From Gyrodactylus bullatarudis (taxonomy: Eukaryota; Platyhelminthes; Monogenea; Gyrodactylidea; Gyrodactylidae): DNA of 19,089 nucleotides. The stretch lies in NCBI GenBank assembly GCA_012064415.1, contig SSNU01000099.1, positions 1 to 19,089 of the forward strand, in the 5' to 3' direction. This document shows, piece after piece, positions 16,341 through 19,089 of this stretch (within the stretch, counting starts at the first letter, position 1; every line of letters starts with the position of its first letter). The notes beneath the pieces were generated by a model that had not been told where the DNA came from, made no database searches, and saw only the letters and a list, made by a program, of their open reading frames with translations. The position numbers were made by a program, and so were the translations under genes.

Positions 16341-17779
16341 CAGTAAAGTTTAAAAAATATTCATTTCGGATTCTTCAGCATCAATTATACGAAACCATAT
16401 TTTGTCAATTAAAAATTTTCTGGCTTTCTGCGCGCAGGACTGACCAGGCGTATTTGACCACCGTGTTACATCTTTCTTTGAACTCTTAGCTCCAATAGTT
16501 TTGATAGTTCATTGTTCAGGAATAATTAGTTTTATACCTGATCCTTAATTCTTCTTAATTTTATTAAATTATTATTCTACAACTGTAAATTGCACTCTTT
16601 ATATTATTGGATAGAGAGTTTTTTACTCTAATCAACATACTGATGAAAAATAATTTTGCACGAGAAACAGAGATAGAATAAAGCGAGAGGTAGTTTCTAT
16701 TCATGACATGTGAAAGATATTCATAAGCAAAATGTAAAAAATCCCCCAAAAAAAGGACAGAAGGGAGAGGAGGTTAATAACTGTCTTAAACATTTTATTG
16801 TTTCGAGCTTTCGATCTGTGAGACGAAAATTATGCTATTTTATCCAATTCTGAATTCATCTTAGTTATTATAAATCAATGCTCAAAACCTCAAAATATTT
16901 CCTTAGCTTGGTCAAGTAAACCAATATATTAGTGATGTGAATATCATATTTATCTGAATTCAAAAATGAAAATATTGAGATAAAATAAGGTAGGAGAAAA
17001 ATCAATTATATAACCATTACATTAAATGTGTTTATTTCAAAAAATAATTAAAAATATTTCACTAGTTTTAATATGATACATTCAAAGATATTTTAATATA
17101 ATTGTTGTTGTGAGTACATAAGATTGAATATTTATCAAAAATGTATTCCTAATATTGGAAAATAAGGATTTCACTTTTCTGCAGTTTCAAAAGAAAACTT
17201 CAGAAAATACGTCACGTTTCTTGCATAGCTTTTTAATTTCTTGCTCCTTTAAACTTATAGAGTAATTTCACTTATTAAGAAACTGTTTCCTTGTATATTT
17301 TAGGAAAATATATGTGGTTCAATCTGATAATTGACAAGGAAACAAAAATACGATATTTTAATACTCTTATATAGTCGTCAATATAATACAATCACTTACA
17401 CACTAGATGAATATATTTCCTATCAAAATTATATTTATACCTCTCTGCTCCTCTTCCGGTGACCAATAATATGCATGAAAACCAACAAACTAACCAATTT
17501 CTCCTCGACTTCTCACCAACTCTAAGGCTAAGTTATGTAAGAACGATTTTTTATGTAACATGAATTTTATTCATTAATCAAAATCAAATTTATCATCAAT
17601 CTTTTCTGTCTTAATTCTGTAATCAAGTATTTTAGATACTCGAATGGATTTTTACATTTTTGAATAAGTTTAAGTTTCAAATTGATTGAGTATACCGCTC
17701 GTACTGTGGTATTTTATGAAATCCAGATATTTATTACATTTGGATTATCGGTCAATCTTAACCAAAAATATCGTCAATA
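16341..17779. other. No recognisable feature
   Basis: About 1.4 kb of AT-rich sequence. By position it would be the N-terminal coding part of the PLE starting at 17817, but only faint similarity (for example CAQKARKFLIDKIWF on minus near 16430) can be read near its low end. No other gene or repeat found. Confidence 0.45.
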
Positions 17780-17817
17780 TTTCTCACTTAATTTTTAGTT
17801 TCAAATGAAAGACTCAT
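17780..17817 (-). pseudogene. Penelope-like ORF start remnant
   Basis: ATG at 17817-17815 gives MSLSFETKN and a stop. The start is supported by the shared MSL opening and by its place 33 nt after the predicted cleavage site of the ribozyme at 17840-17895. The NILDEV module is not recognisable. Confidence 0.45.
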
Positions 17818-17839
17818 TTAAAGGATTTGGAAGTCAAGT

Positions 17840-17895
17840 GGATATTTAGTAATAGAGCTTATATTTCACCGGATCTCGTCAAACTATTACTCCGG
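17840..17895 (-). ncRNA. Hammerhead ribozyme, compact PLE type with core mutation (copy 5)
   Basis: On minus: TTGACGA (17882-17876) in place of CUGANGA, so the invariant C3 is U; then linker GATCCGGT (17875-17868) and GAAA (17867-17864). Stem III AUA/UAU and the site UAUU precede stem I pairing UAGU/ACUA. CCGGA (17895-17891) pairs with UCCGG of the linker, five base pairs, where copies 2 and 3 have CCGGG with CCCGG. The core change should weaken or abolish cleavage. Confidence 0.75.
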
Positions 17896-17942
17896 CTAGC
17901 TATATATAATAAATTCGATGAAAAATAATATCCTCTGATTGG
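17896..17942 (-). promoter_or_regulatory. Putative PLE promoter: CCAAT box and TATA-like sequence
   Basis: CCAAT on minus at 17942-17938, 43 nt from the ribozyme, and ttatatata at 17909-17901 next to it. Same arrangement as the other units. Confidence 0.45.
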
Positions 17943-17979
17943 TTACATCATTCTAGAGCACAAAAGGGGAGGTTTAGGG

Positions 17980-18440
17980 TTAGTTTGCAGTATCTATGGT
18001 CATTGTTTCCTTTTCACGTATCTGTCCATTGTTGGTTGCCCAAAGGAAAGCTTCAGCTTTGTTCAAGGCATCTGCTTTCATCTTTGGAGGATCACTAGGG
18101 TTTGCTTGAAATAGGATGCTAAAGTTGATCACATCAGCAGTGTGATATGTATCCTTCAAGTGCTTCTGTACCGCAGAACCTTTGTTACCGGGACTTAAGT
18201 GTTCCTCGATCCTCGCCTTCACTGGTCTGACTGTTTGACCTACATAGGCCGAACCGCATTTGCATTTGAACAAGTAGATCCCACATTTCTTCTCAAGCCA
18301 TGGGACTGGATCTTTGTTCAGGTCTGTAATGAGCTTCGTCGTTCTGGGAAGAACTTGAAGTCTGTGTCCTGGAAATGCCTTCTTTATTATTTCGAAGAGC
18401 TTGTTGTTTAATACCTGTCCTTTAACCCTCGCTCTGGATA
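17980..18440 (-). pseudogene. Penelope-like GIY-YIG endonuclease domain, 5'-truncated, with shifted PIP-like end
   Basis: This is the best-preserved nuclease of the window. The frame (open from 18495) contains VLNNKLFEIIKKAFPGHRLQ, GIYLFKCKCGSAYVGQTVRP and VKARIEEHL, then SAVQKHLKDTYHTAD, INFSILFQ and NKAEAFLWATNN. GIY, the C-x-C-G pair, YVG, Arg of ARI, His of EEH and Glu of AEAF are all present. The linker found in other copies is deleted after EAFLWA. In another frame, directly after, 18038-18000 reads QPTMDRYVKRKQ and a stop, matching the C-terminal peptide of the 8169 copy; a small shift separates it from the nuclease frame. The RT is missing: PLE similarity starts only at about 18430, beside the palindrome at 18441-18460. 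The first residues of the open frame come from flanking DNA. Confidence 0.8.
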
Positions 18441-18650
18441 TGGGGGTGTATGCACCCCCAGCAACATTCAAAATGTTTTTTTTAAGTTTTAGCATTGTGA
18501 TAGCGATCCAGCCTTTTTTCTAATCCTACTATGATTATTCATGTTTTAACCGAAGAAAAAATAAACTAATATGTTTATTGTTTTTCATGAGGTTGATATC
18601 CGAAGAAATACTATCACATTTGGTAAATGGGGGTTTATGCACCCCCAGCG
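18441..18650. repeat. Two direct copies of a G5/C5 palindromic motif
   Basis: tgggggtgtatgcaccccca (18441-18460) and tgggggtttatgcaccccca (18628-18647) are each hairpin-capable (arms of 7-8 bp, G-C rich) and both are followed by gc, giving a direct repeat 187 bp apart. The first copy abuts the 5' truncation point of the PLE; the second is about 90 bp upstream of the piggyBac-like ATG. They may be terminal or sub-terminal motifs of the piggyBac-like element, but no TTAA-bordered terminal repeat is clearly identifiable. Confidence 0.8.
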
Positions 18651-18736
18651 AAATTGTTATATAAACTACCAAACATGGAATCAAGCCTTCTTCTACGTTT
18701 ATCTGTAGAAAAACTTCATTATACTAAACTCTTATC

Positions 18737-19089
18737 ATGGATTCGGACGAAAATTTTGGAGCTCTAGCAAAAAAACTAGTTGCTGAGATCTATAGCGACT
18801 CGGACATTTACGATAATGAAGATGATAATATAATCTCAGATTTCTCAAGTGAAGAAGATCCAGAAGACGTTTCAGATGGCCAAACAATAACTTCTAAATG
18901 TGGAACTCACTTCTTCTCGAAAGTAAAACCTCAGAATCCAAAAACCGCAATCAGAAATATTTTCAAAGCCAAACCTGGCCCCAAGTCTTCTGTAAAAAAC
19001 CTTGGCACTAAAACAGACTTTTTTCTCCAGCTTATCGATCAGACTATGCTTGAGGATATACGGAAATACACCAATATGTTCATAGAATT
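18737..19089 (+). CDS. piggyBac-like transposase, N-terminal part (runs off window)
   Basis: The open frame from ATG 18737 continues to the window end (117 complete codons). MDSDENFGALAKKLVAEIYS is followed by a very acidic region with DNEDDNIISDFSSEEDPEDV, then a Lys/Pro stretch (KPGPKSSVKNLGTKTDFFLQ) and LIDQTMLEDIRKYTNMFIE. An acidic Ser/Asp/Glu-rich N-terminus followed by a T..dFF...it.e.l..I...TN segment is the start of the piggyBac (DDE_Tnp_1_7) transposase; its catalytic Asp residues would lie beyond the window. No internal stop. The acidic part alone is not diagnostic; the call rests on the ordered C-terminal block. Could be an active transposon or a domesticated PGBD gene. Confidence 0.7.
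   Translation, partial: MDSDENFGALAKKLVAEIYSDSDIYDNEDDNIISDFSSEEDPEDVSDGQTITSKCGTHFFSKVKPQNPKTAIRNIFKAKPGPKSSVKNLGTKTDFFLQLIDQTMLEDIRKYTNMFIE

Noticed and set aside
18199..18411. Plus-strand frame opposite the PLE nuclease at 17980.
   Set aside because: Shadow of the minus-strand GIY-YIG domain.

Overview
The window is AT-rich, intron-poor and has no operons or Shine-Dalgarno-led genes. Every recognisable protein belongs to a eukaryotic transposable element: Penelope-like retroelements (PLEs), a KRBA2/Ginger-type integrase, a pogo/Tigger-like transposase, a piggyBac-like transposase and two non-autonomous inverted-repeat families. This suggests a repeat-rich stretch of an animal genome, most plausibly an arthropod; the species cannot be read from the sequence. 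I see no intact host gene. Only the right-edge piggyBac-like ORF and parts of the PLE copies are still open.

Layout. 1-2165: fragments of PLEs: a minus-strand tail at the left edge, a plus-strand ORF ending in a GIY-YIG-like segment (to 1038), a hammerhead ribozyme (1369-1419) with a short ORF behind it, and a second GIY-YIG scrap (1977-2165). 2446-3846 and 5076-5587: two copies of one inverted-repeat element, the second nested in a different inverted-repeat element (4896-6163). 6235-10511: a TA-flanked element with long inverted arms, a broken pogo-like transposase, and inside it a tandem junction of two minus-strand PLE copies (7760-8989). 10629-12428: a Ginger-like element with 35-bp terminal inverted repeats and a KRBA2-like integrase pseudogene lacking most of its catalytic core. 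13130-18440: a minus-strand string of truncated PLE units. 18737-19089: start of a piggyBac-like transposase running off the window.

How it fits together. Five times (once on plus, four times on minus) the same unit appears: a CCAAT-like box, about 45 nt, a TATA-like stretch next to a compact hammerhead ribozyme, then 32-37 nt after the predicted cleavage site, an ATG. On the minus strand the ribozyme lies just downstream of a PLE C-terminal region and just upstream of the next PLE start, as expected for tandem PLE copies sharing a pseudo-LTR. All five ribozymes have only 8 nt where helix II should be, and those bases can pair with a segment 5' of stem I; the pairing is preserved while its sequence changes. 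PLE C-termini repeatedly end in a short Q-x-x-(I/M)-x-x-(F/Y) peptide resembling a PCNA-interacting (PIP) box.
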